A DNA stretch of 64,000 bases from Micromonospora wenchangensis (GTDB lineage: Bacteria > Actinomycetota > Actinomycetes > Mycobacteriales > Micromonosporaceae), in assembly GCF_002210435.1 (NCBI RefSeq), contig NZ_MZMV01000013.1, positions 1 to 64,000 of the forward strand. Direction: 5' to 3'. Under the pieces are notes generated by a model that saw only the letters and a program-made list of their open reading frames with translations, was not told the DNA's origin and searched no databases. Position numbers and translations under genes: made by a program. Position 1 is the stretch's first letter; every line of letters starts with the position of its first letter. Below are positions 33,806-42,359 of the stretch, piece after piece.

Positions 33806-34234
33806 TCAGGCGAGGCGGGCGGTGAGGCTGATCTGCGCGCCGGGGGAGAGCAGCCGGGAGATCGGGCAGCCCTCCTTGGCGGCCTCAGCCAGCTTGGTGA
33901 ACTGGGCCTCGTCGAGGCCCGGGGCCTGGCCGACGGTCTCCAGGTCGATCCGGGTGACGGTCATCCCCGCGTCGGTCTTGTCGAAGTGCACCTTCGCGGT
34001 GGTCTCCACCGAGGTGCCGGACACCCCGGCGTCGGCGAGCTGCTTGGAGAGCGCCATCGAGAAGCAGCCCGCGTGGGCGGCCCCGATCAGCTCCTCCGGA
34101 TTGGTCCCCTCGCCCTCCTCGAAGCGCGACTTGAAGGAGTAGTTCCCCTCCAGGCCACCCTTGCCGGTGCGGACGGTCCCGGCGCCCTCGGTGAGGTTGC
34201 CCTGCCAACGTGCGGATGCGGTACGGATAGGCAT
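33806..34234 (-). CDS. osmC: OsmC family peroxiredoxin
   Basis: 142-residue OsmC/Ohr-type hydroperoxide reductase, detoxifying organic peroxides via thiols. The peroxidatic Cys is in GAAHAGCFSMALS and the resolving Cys in EGCPISRLLS; the Arg of RTASARWQG and the Glu of FEEGEGTNPEELIG complete the usual site. OsmC proper is the closer branch, judging from the start MPIRTASARWQG. ATG 34234. A strong palindromic terminator follows. No OhrR or other regulator is adjacent. Confidence 0.93.
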   Translation of the reverse strand: MPIRTASARWQGNLTEGAGTVRTGKGGLEGNYSFKSRFEEGEGTNPEELIGAAHAGCFSMALSKQLADAGVSGTSVETTAKVHFDKTDAGMTVTRIDLETVGQAPGLDEAQFTKLAEAAKEGCPISRLLSPGAQISLTARLA

Positions 34235-34387
34235 ACCCGAACGCTAGTCGAAAGCCCCGCCCGCGGCGACCGACCCGGCGAGCCCGGCAGCGGCCGACGT
34301 ACGGCGTTCCGAGGCGTCGGCGCTGCCGGGTCGGGGCGTACCGGCGTGGGATGATGCGGGTCAGGCCCGCGACGCGGAAGGTGGCCG

Positions 34388-35101
34388 ATGTCCCAGGATC
34401 TCCCCATCCCGAGACAGGACGACCGCTCGGACGACACCCCCGTGCCGGAGTGGGGTGACCCCGGGCGACCGGCGGGCGGACGGTTCGGGCACTGGCCCGC
34501 CACGCTGCGCCGGGACCGGCGGCTGCCCCCGGTGCTGGCCCTGCTCGGCGCGGTCGCCGCCACGGCCTCGATGACCGGGGAGTGGCTGGTGATGACCGTG
34601 CCGAACGGTGGCCCGGAGGGCAGCGGCACCATCCGGGTGCCCGGTGGGGTGGCCGAGGTGGGCGGCTTCGGGATCGCCTACCTGGTGGGGCTCCTGTTGC
34701 TCAGCGTCGCGGTGGCGCTGAGCCTGCGCGGGCGGCCGGCGGTCCGGCACGACGCCCGGGTGGCCGGGCTGGCCGTGGCGGGCACCCTGGTGATCCTGCT
34801 CACCGTCACCGCCTTCTCGTTGGACGACTCGGGCCAACGGGCGCTGTTCTACTCCCCGGAGGACGGGTTCCGGGTCGACTACGGCCGGGGCCTGGTGATG
34901 GCCTTCGTCGCCGTCGCGCTGGTCGGGGCGGCGCTGCTCACCACCGTCGGGCAGCCGGAGGGTCCGCCGGTCGACGCCACCGGGTCGCAGGCCGACCCGG
35001 ACGGGGTCGACCCGGACGGGGACGACGGGCGGCCGGCCGCGCCCACCGGCCTGACCGTCACCCCGACGGTCCCGTTCGCCCGCCGCGAACCGCACCCCTG
35101 A
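34388..35101 (+). CDS. Four-helix membrane protein, unknown function
   Basis: 237-residue protein not recognised. A polar N-terminus (about 1-45) is followed by four hydrophobic segments: PPVLALLGAVAATASMTGEW, IAYLVGLLLLSVAVALSL, RVAGLAVAGTLVILLTVTAF and GLVMAFVAVALVGAALLTTV. The C-terminal tail (about 200-237) is Asp/Pro-rich. GGAAGG lies about 8 nt before ATG 34388. Both ends are probably cytoplasmic. It has no operon partner. Confidence 0.7.
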   Translation: MSQDLPIPRQDDRSDDTPVPEWGDPGRPAGGRFGHWPATLRRDRRLPPVLALLGAVAATASMTGEWLVMTVPNGGPEGSGTIRVPGGVAEVGGFGIAYLVGLLLLSVAVALSLRGRPAVRHDARVAGLAVAGTLVILLTVTAFSLDDSGQRALFYSPEDGFRVDYGRGLVMAFVAVALVGAALLTTVGQPEGPPVDATGSQADPDGVDPDGDDGRPAAPTGLTVTPTVPFARREPHP

Positions 35102-35264
35102 GCCGGCCGGGGCGGACGCCGGACCGCCGCACGGCGGTCACCGGTCGTTGCCTGCTGATTCGCCCGGAAGCCGTGGTTGCGACCCGGACGGCGAGGTACG
35201 GTTGCTGCCCGCCGTCACACCGGGTCGGACGACCGGTACGGACGGCGGCGGGCAAGGAGGAACG

Positions 35265-36086
35265 ATGACCCGCCCGGGACTGCCCAAACTCATCGCCACC
35301 GACCTCGACGGCACCCTCGTGCGCAGCGACGACACCGTCTCGGCGTACACCCACGGGGTGCTCGCCCGGGTGCGGGCCGCCGGTATCCCGGTGGTCGGCG
35401 CGACCGGCCGTGGCCCCCGGTTGAAGGAACTCACCCGCAACGACATCCGGGCCGCCGACTTCCTGGTGATGGCCGGTGGTGGCTGCGTGGTCGACCAGAG
35501 CGACCCGGCCGGCCCGGTGGTGCTGCGCGACGAGCGCCTCTCCGCCGGGGTGCTGGCCGCCCTGCTGACCGACCTGGAGGCCGCCGTCGGCCCGCTGACC
35601 GTCATGGTCGAGGGCTCCGACGAGCACGACGCGCCGCTCTGGGGCGACTACCACCCGTCCTGGCCCTACCCCGAACTGTTCGAGGCGCGCAGCCGGGCGG
35701 AGTGTCTCGCCCTCGACGTGATCAAGGCGTTCGTCCGGACCGCCGACCACGACGTGGACGAGTTGCTGGCCACCGTCCGCCGGATCGTCCCGCCGCAGGT
35801 CGCCACCCTCACCCAGGCCGGTCTCGGCTTCGTCGAGATCACCCCGGCCGGGGTGGACAAGGCCAGCGGCCTGAGCGTGGTCGCCGAGCGGCTCGGCGTC
35901 GACCCGGCCGACGTGCTGGTCTTCGGGGACATGCCCAACGACCTGCCGATGTTCGCCTGGGCCGGCTGGTCCCGGGTGGCGGTGTCCAACGCGCACCCGC
36001 TGGTGCGGGCCGCCGCCGACGAGGTGACCCTGCGCAACGACGACGACGGGGTGGCGGTCTACCTCGACCGGCTACTCTCCCGGTGA
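35265..36086 (+). CDS. HAD-superfamily phosphatase, Cof-type, copy 1
   Basis: 273-residue HAD phosphatase of the Cof/C2-cap class. Motif I is IATDLDGTLVRSDD, motif II is in VVGATGRGP, the Lys of motif III is in DKASGLSVVAERLGV, and motif IV is VFGDMPNDLPMF. These enzymes dephosphorylate sugar or cofactor phosphates in the cytoplasm. AAGGAGG 4 nt before ATG 35265 decides the start. It overlaps the second HAD gene by one base. Substrate unknown. Confidence 0.92.
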   Translation: MTRPGLPKLIATDLDGTLVRSDDTVSAYTHGVLARVRAAGIPVVGATGRGPRLKELTRNDIRAADFLVMAGGGCVVDQSDPAGPVVLRDERLSAGVLAALLTDLEAAVGPLTVMVEGSDEHDAPLWGDYHPSWPYPELFEARSRAECLALDVIKAFVRTADHDVDELLATVRRIVPPQVATLTQAGLGFVEITPAGVDKASGLSVVAERLGVDPADVLVFGDMPNDLPMFAWAGWSRVAVSNAHPLVRAAADEVTLRNDDDGVAVYLDRLLSR

Positions 36087-36898
36087 TGGCAGAGACACCA
36101 AGGCTGGTCGCCACCGACATCGACGGCACCCTGCTCGGCGACGAGCGCCGGCTCAGCGCCCGTACGGCGGCGGTGCTGGAGCGGATCTCCGCGGCGGGCA
36201 CGCCCGTCGTGCTGGTCACCGGCCGCCCGATCCGCTGGCTCCAACTGGTGTACGACCAGCTCGCAGCCCCGCTGCCGGCGGTCTGCGCCAACGGCGCGGT
36301 GGTGTACGACCCGGACACCGACCAGGTGCTGCGGGCCGACCCGCTGGCCCCGGAACTGCTCGCCGAGGTGGCCCGCCGGCTGCGGGCGGCGGTGCCGGAG
36401 GTCAGCTTCGCGGTGGAGATCGTGGACAGCCGGCAGATGCGGCACGAGGCGCACTACCCGCTGCGCTGGGACGCCGACCACGAGGCCATCCGGGCCGTCG
36501 AGTCGCCTGAGGAGTTGGCCTCGGTGCCGGCGGTGAAGCTGCTGGCCCGCGCCGGCACCCAGGACCCGGACGCCTTCGTGCAGGTGGTGGCGGGGGCCCT
36601 GGAGGGGCTGGCCGAGGCGACCCACTCGTCGTACAGCGGGCTGGTGGAGATCTCCGCCGCCGGGGTGACCAAGGCCGCCGGGCTGGCCTGGTACGCGGCC
36701 CGGGTCGGGGTGGCGCAGGCCGACGTGCTCGCCTTCGGCGACATGCCCAACGACGTGCCGATGCTGACCTGGGCGGGGCGGGCGGTGGCGGTGGCCAACG
36801 CCCACCCCGCCGTGCTGGAGATCGCCGACGAGGTGACCGGGGCGAACACCGCCGACGGGGTGGCGGCGTACCTGGAGAAGGTCTTCGGGGTGGGCTGA
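36086..36898 (+). CDS. HAD-superfamily phosphatase, Cof-type, copy 2
   Basis: 270-residue tandem paralog of copy 1. Motifs: VATDIDGTLLGDERRLS (I), VLVTGRPIRWL (II), TKAAGLAWYAARVGV (III) and AFGDMPNDVPMLTWAG (IV). ATG 36086 shares its A with the upstream stop (TGATG), so the pair is translationally coupled. The C2 cap differs from copy 1, so the substrates probably differ. It is convergent with bpa, whose stop lies 3 nt away, leaving no room for a dedicated terminator. Confidence 0.92.
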   Translation: MAETPRLVATDIDGTLLGDERRLSARTAAVLERISAAGTPVVLVTGRPIRWLQLVYDQLAAPLPAVCANGAVVYDPDTDQVLRADPLAPELLAEVARRLRAAVPEVSFAVEIVDSRQMRHEAHYPLRWDADHEAIRAVESPEELASVPAVKLLARAGTQDPDAFVQVVAGALEGLAEATHSSYSGLVEISAAGVTKAAGLAWYAARVGVAQADVLAFGDMPNDVPMLTWAGRAVAVANAHPAVLEIADEVTGANTADGVAAYLEKVFGVG

Positions 36899-36900
36899 GG

Positions 36901-37491
36901 TCAGAGGTACTGGCCGGTGTTGTGGCCCTCGCCACCGGGCTGGCCCATGCCGGGCATGCCGGGGATCATTCCCCCGCCGGGGCCGCTGGGCAGGGCGGGA
37001 CGGCCACCGGAGCGCATCTGCTCAAGCTGCATCCGGGCGGCCATCTGCTGGGCCACCAGGGTGGCCTGGATGCCGTGGAAGAGCCCTTCCAGCCAGCCGA
37101 CGAGCTGGGCGTGGGCGATCCGCAGCTCGCCCTCGCTGGGCGCCTGGTCCTCGGCGAACGGCAGCGAGAGCCGTTCCAGCTCCTCGCGCAGCTCGGGGGC
37201 GAGGCCCTCCTTCAGCTCGACGATCGACCGCTGGTGGATCTCCCGCAACCGGTGCCGGCTGGCGTCGTCGAGCGGGGCGGCCTTGACCTCCTCCAACAGC
37301 TGCTTGATCATGCTGCCGATCCGCATCACCTTGGCCGGCTGCTCGACCAGGCGGGTCGGGTCCTCGCCGGCCTCGTCGGTCTGCACGGTGCCGACCGGGC
37401 GGCCGTCCGGGCCGACCACGACCACGGTGCCCGACTGCCCGTCGGGGCGGCCCGGCTCGTCAGCTTGTCCAGTGGGGTGCGCTTCGGTCAT
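36901..37491 (-). CDS. bpa: Bacterial proteasome activator
   Basis: 196-residue ATP-independent 20S proteasome activator (Bpa/PafE). The helical core includes KVMRIGSMIKQLLEEVKAAP, RHRLREIHQRSIVELKEGL and RIAHAQLVGWLEGLFHGIQA. The C-terminus is GHNTGQYL; the terminal GQYL is the motif that docks into the actinobacterial proteasome and opens its gate. The N-terminal 40 residues are disordered and Gly/Pro-rich. ATG 37491 is favoured over 37524 from family starts. Bpa forms a dodecameric ring and feeds unfolded proteins such as HspR to the proteasome. prcBA is not in the window. Confidence 0.93.
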   Translation of the reverse strand: MTEAHPTGQADEPGRPDGQSGTVVVVGPDGRPVGTVQTDEAGEDPTRLVEQPAKVMRIGSMIKQLLEEVKAAPLDDASRHRLREIHQRSIVELKEGLAPELREELERLSLPFAEDQAPSEGELRIAHAQLVGWLEGLFHGIQATLVAQQMAARMQLEQMRSGGRPALPSGPGGGMIPGMPGMGQPGGEGHNTGQYL

Positions 37492-37562
37492 GGCCCCATC
37501 TTTACCCACCCGATCCCGTCGCACCCACCCGGACCTCCACCAGCCGCGCTACCGTCGCCGGC

Positions 37563-38408
37563 ATGTCCCACGACCCCCGGGCGGTGCTCAGCCGGCCCGC
37601 CCCGCCGCCGGACCTGACCGTCGCCTACGGCGACCAGCCGGAGCAGCTCGTCGACCTGCGCCGGCCGGCCGGTGGTGGTCCGGTCCGGCCGCTGGTGGCG
37701 GTGGTGCACGGGGGCTTCTGGCGGGCCGAGTACGACCGCACCCACACCGGCCCGCTCGCCGCCGCTCTGGCCGAGGCGGGTTGGCCGGTGGCCCAGCTGG
37801 AGTACCGGCGCACCGGCCAGCCCGGCGGTGGCTGGCCGAACACGCTCACCGACATCCGGGCCGGGGTGGCAGCGCTGCCCGGGGTGGCGGCGCAGGCCCT
37901 GCCGGGGGTGGTCGCGCCGGGGCCGCCGCTGCTGCTGGGGCACTCGGCGGGTGGGCAGCTCGCGCTGCACGTGGCGGCACACGCCCCGCAGGACGTGGCC
38001 GGGGTGCTGGCGCTGGCCCCGGTCGCCGACCTCGCCGAGGCGTACCGGCTGGGGTTGGATTCGGGGGCGGTGGCCGCGCTGCTCGGTGGCGGCCCGGCCG
38101 AGCACCCGCAGCGGTACGCGGCAGCCGACCCCCGCCTTTCGGTGTCGGGGCAGACACGGACGGTGATCCTGCACGGGGGTCGGGACCGCCAGGTGCCGGT
38201 CGCCCTGAGCAGGTCATATGCTGCCACCGCACGGGCCACCGGCACCCCGGTCACCCTCATTGAGCTGCCGGAATGCGAGCACTTCGGGTTGATCGACCCG
38301 CTCTCGGCGGCCTGGCCGCAGGTAAGGGCTGCGTTGCAGTCGTTGCTTGAAGATCAAGATCCATTGACGCAGGGTCGCCCACCAGGTAGAACGCCGGAGG
38401 GGCGGTGA
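37563..38408 (+). CDS. Alpha/beta hydrolase, carboxylesterase-like
   Basis: 281-residue alpha/beta hydrolase of the BD-FAE/kynurenine formamidase-like group. The oxyanion motif is VVHGGFWRAEYD (about 46-57), the nucleophile elbow is LLGHSAGGQLALHV with Ser at about 127, Asp is in HGGRDRQVPV, and His is in ECEHFGLIDP. The triad is complete. No signal peptide. TACCGT (37550-37555) lies 7 nt before ATG 37563, suggesting leaderless translation. It may be co-transcribed with the binding-protein gene. Substrate unknown. Confidence 0.85.
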   Translation: MSHDPRAVLSRPAPPPDLTVAYGDQPEQLVDLRRPAGGGPVRPLVAVVHGGFWRAEYDRTHTGPLAAALAEAGWPVAQLEYRRTGQPGGGWPNTLTDIRAGVAALPGVAAQALPGVVAPGPPLLLGHSAGGQLALHVAAHAPQDVAGVLALAPVADLAEAYRLGLDSGAVAALLGGGPAEHPQRYAAADPRLSVSGQTRTVILHGGRDRQVPVALSRSYAATARATGTPVTLIELPECEHFGLIDPLSAAWPQVRAALQSLLEDQDPLTQGRPPGRTPEGR

Positions 38409-38437
38409 CGCCCGGCAATGCTCCCGGAAGGATTTCG

Positions 38438-39652
38438 GTGTCGCAGATGAACCGCAGGCGGGCCCTTCAACTGCTGGCCGCGCTCGGCACGACCGGACTC
38501 GTCGCCGCCTGCGGCACGGACGACACCGAGACGCCGGCCCCGGGCAAGCCGATCAGGATCGGGCTGATCCGGCCGGAGAGCGGCGACGGCAAGACGATCG
38601 GCATCGACATCGAGAACGGCTTCCAGCTCTTCCTGGCGATGAACGGCCAGCAGCTCGGCGGCCATCCGGCGACGGTGGTGGCCGTCGACGAGGGCGACAA
38701 CGCCAAGAGCGGCCAGGCCGCCGTCGACAAGCTGCTCGCCCAGAACGTGCTCGCCATGACCGGCGTGGTCAGCTCGACGGTGATGTCGGGCATCCGGGAC
38801 GCGGTGGAGAAGGCCCGGGTGCCGCTGATCGGGTCCAACGCCTCCCCGCCCAGCCTGCAGAGCGTCGTCTACATCTGGCGGACGTCGTACGTGCTGGACG
38901 AGCCCGGTCGGGCACTCGGGTCGTACCTGCGGCGAACACTTCCCACCGGAAGCCGGCTCGCCATCGTCGCCCCCGAGGGCACCGCCAGCCAGGACGTGAT
39001 CAACGGCTTCCGGGACGGCTTCGGCACCGACGACCCCCGGATCATCGGTGACCCCATCCTCACCACCGCCAACCCCACCCCCGGCGACAACGAGTTCGGC
39101 GCACAGATCAGCGAGGCGCTCAGCCGCCAGCCGGAGGGGATCTTCTGCTTCTACTCCGGCACCGCCGGTGAGCAGTTCATCAGGCAACTGCGTCGCAGCC
39201 GCTGGTTCGGTGACATCTACGCGCCCGGCTTCCTGACCGAGGGCAACATCCTCACCGACCTGCGCTCGACCCTGGTCAACGCGGACGAGAGCCTCAAGGC
39301 CGGCACCATCCAGACCGCACTGAACTACTCGGCCGACCTGAACAACAACGCCAACCGGATCTTCGCCTCGGCCTACCGGAAGACCTACAACGTCTCGCCC
39401 ACCACCTACGCGATGGCCTCGTACGACGCCGCGCAGGTGCTCGACAAGGCGATCCGGCTGGCCGGTGCCGAGCCGACCGCGCAGCAGGTCAACCTGGCGC
39501 TGGGCAAGATCGGTCAGATCGACAGCCCACGCGGCCCGTGGCAGTTCAACCAGCCGCGTACCCCGCAGCAGAAGTGGTACCTGCGCAAGGTGCAGTTCGA
39601 CGGCCGGCTGCTGTCCAACGTCCTGATCAACGAGATCGCCACGCTGGGCTGA
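38438..39652 (+). CDS. Branched-chain amino-acid-type ABC binding lipoprotein
   Basis: 404-residue periplasmic-binding protein of the type-I LIV class, exported as a lipoprotein: SQMNRRRALQLLAALG, then VAAC with Cys25. The ligand-binding core has IRIGLIRPESGDGKTIGIDI, PLIGSNASPPSL and DAAQVLDKAIRLAG. GTG 38438 has GGAAGG 6 nt upstream; GTG 38405, which overlaps the esterase stop, also has GGAGG. No LIV permease or ATPase genes are nearby, so it is an orphan: it may share a remote transporter or act as a sensor. Ligand unknown. Confidence 0.85.
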   Translation: MSQMNRRRALQLLAALGTTGLVAACGTDDTETPAPGKPIRIGLIRPESGDGKTIGIDIENGFQLFLAMNGQQLGGHPATVVAVDEGDNAKSGQAAVDKLLAQNVLAMTGVVSSTVMSGIRDAVEKARVPLIGSNASPPSLQSVVYIWRTSYVLDEPGRALGSYLRRTLPTGSRLAIVAPEGTASQDVINGFRDGFGTDDPRIIGDPILTTANPTPGDNEFGAQISEALSRQPEGIFCFYSGTAGEQFIRQLRRSRWFGDIYAPGFLTEGNILTDLRSTLVNADESLKAGTIQTALNYSADLNNNANRIFASAYRKTYNVSPTTYAMASYDAAQVLDKAIRLAGAEPTAQQVNLALGKIGQIDSPRGPWQFNQPRTPQQKWYLRKVQFDGRLLSNVLINEIATLG

Positions 39653-39659
39653 GCCGTGC

Positions 39660-39701
39660 GGCACCCGGCCGGCCCCGGCGGGACCGGCCGTCCGTGGTGC
39701 C
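39660..39701. terminator. Nested hairpin, convergent terminator
   Basis: GGCACC (39660-39665) pairs with GGTGCC (39696-39701) around an inner 11-bp stem with one mismatch (39666-39676 with 39680-39690). It lies between two converging genes, the binding protein and ddaH, and can serve both. Confidence 0.65.
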
Positions 39702-39709
39702 GGGAGCGG

Positions 39710-40543
39710 TCAGGGGCGCAGCTCGGCGATGCAGCACTTGACGCTGCCGCCGCCCTTCTTCAGCTCGGCCAGCTCCACCGGCACCGGGGTGTAGCCGGCC
39801 GCCTTGAGCTTGCCGGCCAACCGGGTCGCGTCGCTGTTGAGCACCACGTTCGCCCCGTCGCTGACCAGGTTCAGGCCGAAGGCCAGCGCGTCCTCGTCGT
39901 CGGCGAGCACCGCGTCGGGGAAGAGCTGGGCGAGCACCCGCTGGCTGGCCGCCGAGAACGCCCCCGGGAAGTACGCGACGTTGCCGTCGTCGATCGAGGC
40001 GAGCGCCACGTCCAGGTGGTAGAAACGCGGGTCGACCAGGCGCAGCGACACCACCGGCCGCCCCAGCGCCTCCTGCGCCTCGGCGTGCGCCGGCAGCTCG
40101 GTGCGGAACCCGTGCCCGGCGAGGATCAGCCCACCGTGCGCCTCGGGCAGGTAGGCGAAGTCGCCCTCACCCTCGTTGGTCTCGCTCGGCGCGATGAAGT
40201 GCCAGCCGTGCTTCTGGTAGAACTCCCGGTGCGCGGCGGCCTCGGCGGCCCGCTGCTCGTGCTTGAACTGCGCACCGTAGACCGTCCCGTCCACCACGAA
40301 GGCGCCGTTGGCCGCGAAGACCATGTCCGGCAGCCCCGCCTGCGGGGTGAGCACGTGCACGTCGTGACCGAGGCCCACCAGCGTGTCCCGCAGCCGGTCC
40401 CACTGATCGACCGCCAGCGCCACGTCGACGCCGACGGTGAGGTCCATCCACGGGTTGATGGCGTACTCGACCGCGAAGTGCTCCGGGGCACACATGAGAT
40501 ATGTCCGCTTTCGCGGCACACGCTGCTGGTTCACGGTCACCAA
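39710..40543 (-). CDS. ddaH: Dimethylarginine dimethylaminohydrolase-like enzyme
   Basis: 277-residue guanidino-group-modifying enzyme of the DDAH/amidinotransferase superfamily, expected to hydrolyse N-methylated arginine to citrulline and methylamines. The propeller signature MVFAANGAFVV, the middle FYHLDVALASIDDGNVAYFP with catalytic His, and the C-terminal GGGSVKCCIAEL with the nucleophilic Cys are present. The start may be TTG 40543 or GTG 40540; a minus-strand TACGCT at 40552-40557 is the likely -10. Divergent from an Lrp regulator, the usual pairing. No rocD is adjacent. Confidence 0.9.
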   Translation of the reverse strand: MVTVNQQRVPRKRTYLMCAPEHFAVEYAINPWMDLTVGVDVALAVDQWDRLRDTLVGLGHDVHVLTPQAGLPDMVFAANGAFVVDGTVYGAQFKHEQRAAEAAAHREFYQKHGWHFIAPSETNEGEGDFAYLPEAHGGLILAGHGFRTELPAHAEAQEALGRPVVSLRLVDPRFYHLDVALASIDDGNVAYFPGAFSAASQRVLAQLFPDAVLADDEDALAFGLNLVSDGANVVLNSDATRLAGKLKAAGYTPVPVELAELKKGGGSVKCCIAELRP

Positions 40544-40602
40544 GGGTAGGTAGCGTAGAACTTTGGTAACAGCCAGAACCGTTGCTTCCCCGAGGCGGAA
40601 CG

Positions 40603-41061
40603 TTGCAGATAGACGCGGTCGACCAGCGAATCATTGCGTTGCTCGTGGCGGACGCCCGAACCTCGTACGCGGACATCGGCGCCCGGGTGTCACTCTCCGC
40701 TCCGGCGGTCAAGCGACGGGTGGACCGGCTACGGGCCAGCGGGGTGATCCGGGGCTTCACCGCCGTGGTCGACCCGGCCGCCGTCGGCTGGACCACCGAG
40801 GCGTTCGTCGAGCTGTTCTGCGCCGGCCGGACCACACCCACCCAGCTCGGGGTGGCCGCCCGCCGGCACCCCGAGGTGGTCGGCGCGTACACCGTCTCCG
40901 GCGAGGCCGACGCGCTCGTGCACCTGCGCGCCGCCGACATCTCCCACCTGGAGGAGGCGCTCGAACGGCTCCGGGCGGAGTCGTTCGTCACCTCCACCCG
41001 GAGCACCATCGTGCTGTCCCGGCTGGTCGAGTCGCCGGGCGTCGGCCCGTCCACCCCCTGA
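40603..41061 (+). CDS. Lrp/AsnC family transcriptional regulator
   Basis: 152-residue Lrp/AsnC regulator. The winged-helix part is LQIDAVDQRIIALLVADARTS, then YADIGARVSLSAPAVKRRVDRLRASGVIRGF (in part). The RAM ligand domain runs about 65-140 with VVGAYTVSGEADALVHLRA. TTG 40603 has GAGG about 7 nt upstream and gives the normal N-terminus; a TTG at 40582 is less likely. It is divergent from ddaH, 59 nt apart, and probably controls it in response to arginine or ornithine. The intergenic TAGCGTA (40551-40557) could serve both directions. Confidence 0.9.
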   Translation: MQIDAVDQRIIALLVADARTSYADIGARVSLSAPAVKRRVDRLRASGVIRGFTAVVDPAAVGWTTEAFVELFCAGRTTPTQLGVAARRHPEVVGAYTVSGEADALVHLRAADISHLEEALERLRAESFVTSTRSTIVLSRLVESPGVGPSTP

Positions 41062-41101
41062 CACCGGTCGGGGGCGGCGGGCCGGTGCTCCCGGCGACGG
41101 G

Positions 41102-42214
41102 TCAGAGGTACATGCCGGTGCGATGCCCGCTGTCGCCCCGGCTCGGCTTGTCGCCCTCACCGAAGAACCGCTTCCCGCCGAACTCGCCGTGCAACCGGTC
41201 GTCGAGTTCGTCGGCGAGCCCGGTCATCACCTGCACGGCCAGCATCAGGTGGGTGGCCTGGAAGTTGCGCCCGAAGACCGGGATGGACGCCCACACCGTG
41301 TCGTCGGCGCAGTACAACCGGCCGATCGGCATCCGGTTGGTCAGCTCGGAGAGCTTCACGTACAACCGTTCCGTCGGCTCGACCTCGGTCAGCACCGGCG
41401 AGAAGACGTCCACCAGGGGCGGATTGTCCCGCACCCGGACGAAGACCATCGCCGACCCGGCCCGGATGTTGATGTCCCCGTCGGAGTCGATCTGAAGGTG
41501 CTCGGAGGTCGACTTGAGCATCGTCGACACCACCGTCCGGACCCGTTCGGGCAGGTCCAGCACCTCCTGCTCGGCGCTCTGGGCGCTCGCCGCGGCGGCC
41601 AGCGCCTCGTCCAGGTCGGCCTCGACGTCCCGGTCGGGGCCGAACTCGCTGCGCGCGGTGCCGAGCGCCTCGATCGGCAACGGCTCCCCCTCGGCGTCCT
41701 GGCTGAGATAGACCAGGAAGGCCGGGTGCGGTGCGCCGTACACGTCGCGCAGGGTGCGGGAGAGCAGGCCGGCCAGCCTGCTGGCGTCCCCGGTCGACCC
41801 GTCCAGGCCGAAGTGCTCGCCGGAGCCCGCCACCACGCCGGGCGGCGACCAGCCGAGCGCGATCATGTCGGCCACCGCGGCACGGTCCAGCCGGAAGCCC
41901 TGCGGCAGGGTGGCGTTGCCGACCGCCCGCGCGGAGAGCCGGCCCCCCTCACCCACGGCCACGCTGATCGAGTAGACGGCGTCGCCGGTGCCGGAGGCGG
42001 TCGGGTCCAGGGTCACTTCGAGCTGAGCCCCGGCGGGCAGCTCGCGCAGCCGTTCGGCGAGCGCCCGGGCGAACTCCCGCCACGCCTCGGTGACCTTGGC
42101 CCGCAGGTCGGCCGTGCTCGGCTCGTCCAGCAGGACCGACTCGTGGTGGTCGTGGTGCGCCGGCGAGGTGCCGGGCTGGTCACCGGTCGGCTTCGAGGGG
42201 TCGTCCGCCGTCAT
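41102..42214 (-). CDS. YbjN-like chaperone with proteasome-type C-terminal tail
   Basis: 370-residue cytoplasmic protein of the T3SS-chaperone/YbjN (TY-Chap) type, widespread in actinobacteria without an assigned function. An N-terminal domain (about 40-175) has LEVTLDPTASGTGDAVYSIS and GWSPPGVVAGSGEHFGLDG. A second, YbjN-like domain (about 220-345) has VDVFSPVLTEVEPTERLYVK and ELTNRMPIGRLYCADDTVWA. The linker is acidic and Ala-rich. The last eight residues, GHRTGMYL, match six of the eight in the tail of Bpa (GHNTGQYL) encoded 3.6 kb away. GGAGG 5 nt before ATG 42214 sets the start. A proteasome-linked role is a hypothesis. Confidence 0.8.
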   Translation of the reverse strand: MTADDPSKPTGDQPGTSPAHHDHHESVLLDEPSTADLRAKVTEAWREFARALAERLRELPAGAQLEVTLDPTASGTGDAVYSISVAVGEGGRLSARAVGNATLPQGFRLDRAAVADMIALGWSPPGVVAGSGEHFGLDGSTGDASRLAGLLSRTLRDVYGAPHPAFLVYLSQDAEGEPLPIEALGTARSEFGPDRDVEADLDEALAAAASAQSAEQEVLDLPERVRTVVSTMLKSTSEHLQIDSDGDINIRAGSAMVFVRVRDNPPLVDVFSPVLTEVEPTERLYVKLSELTNRMPIGRLYCADDTVWASIPVFGRNFQATHLMLAVQVMTGLADELDDRLHGEFGGKRFFGEGDKPSRGDSGHRTGMYL

Positions 42215-42359
42215 GATCGCCTCCGTCCGTCAAGGTCACCCTACCCAGGCGGGCCGGAGAACGAATCCACCGCGACCGGCATCGGACAACCCCGCCCGTC
42301 CCCGTCGCCCTTCCCCCGCCCGGGGCACGGCGTACCGGATCGTGCGCCGGTGTCCGCCG

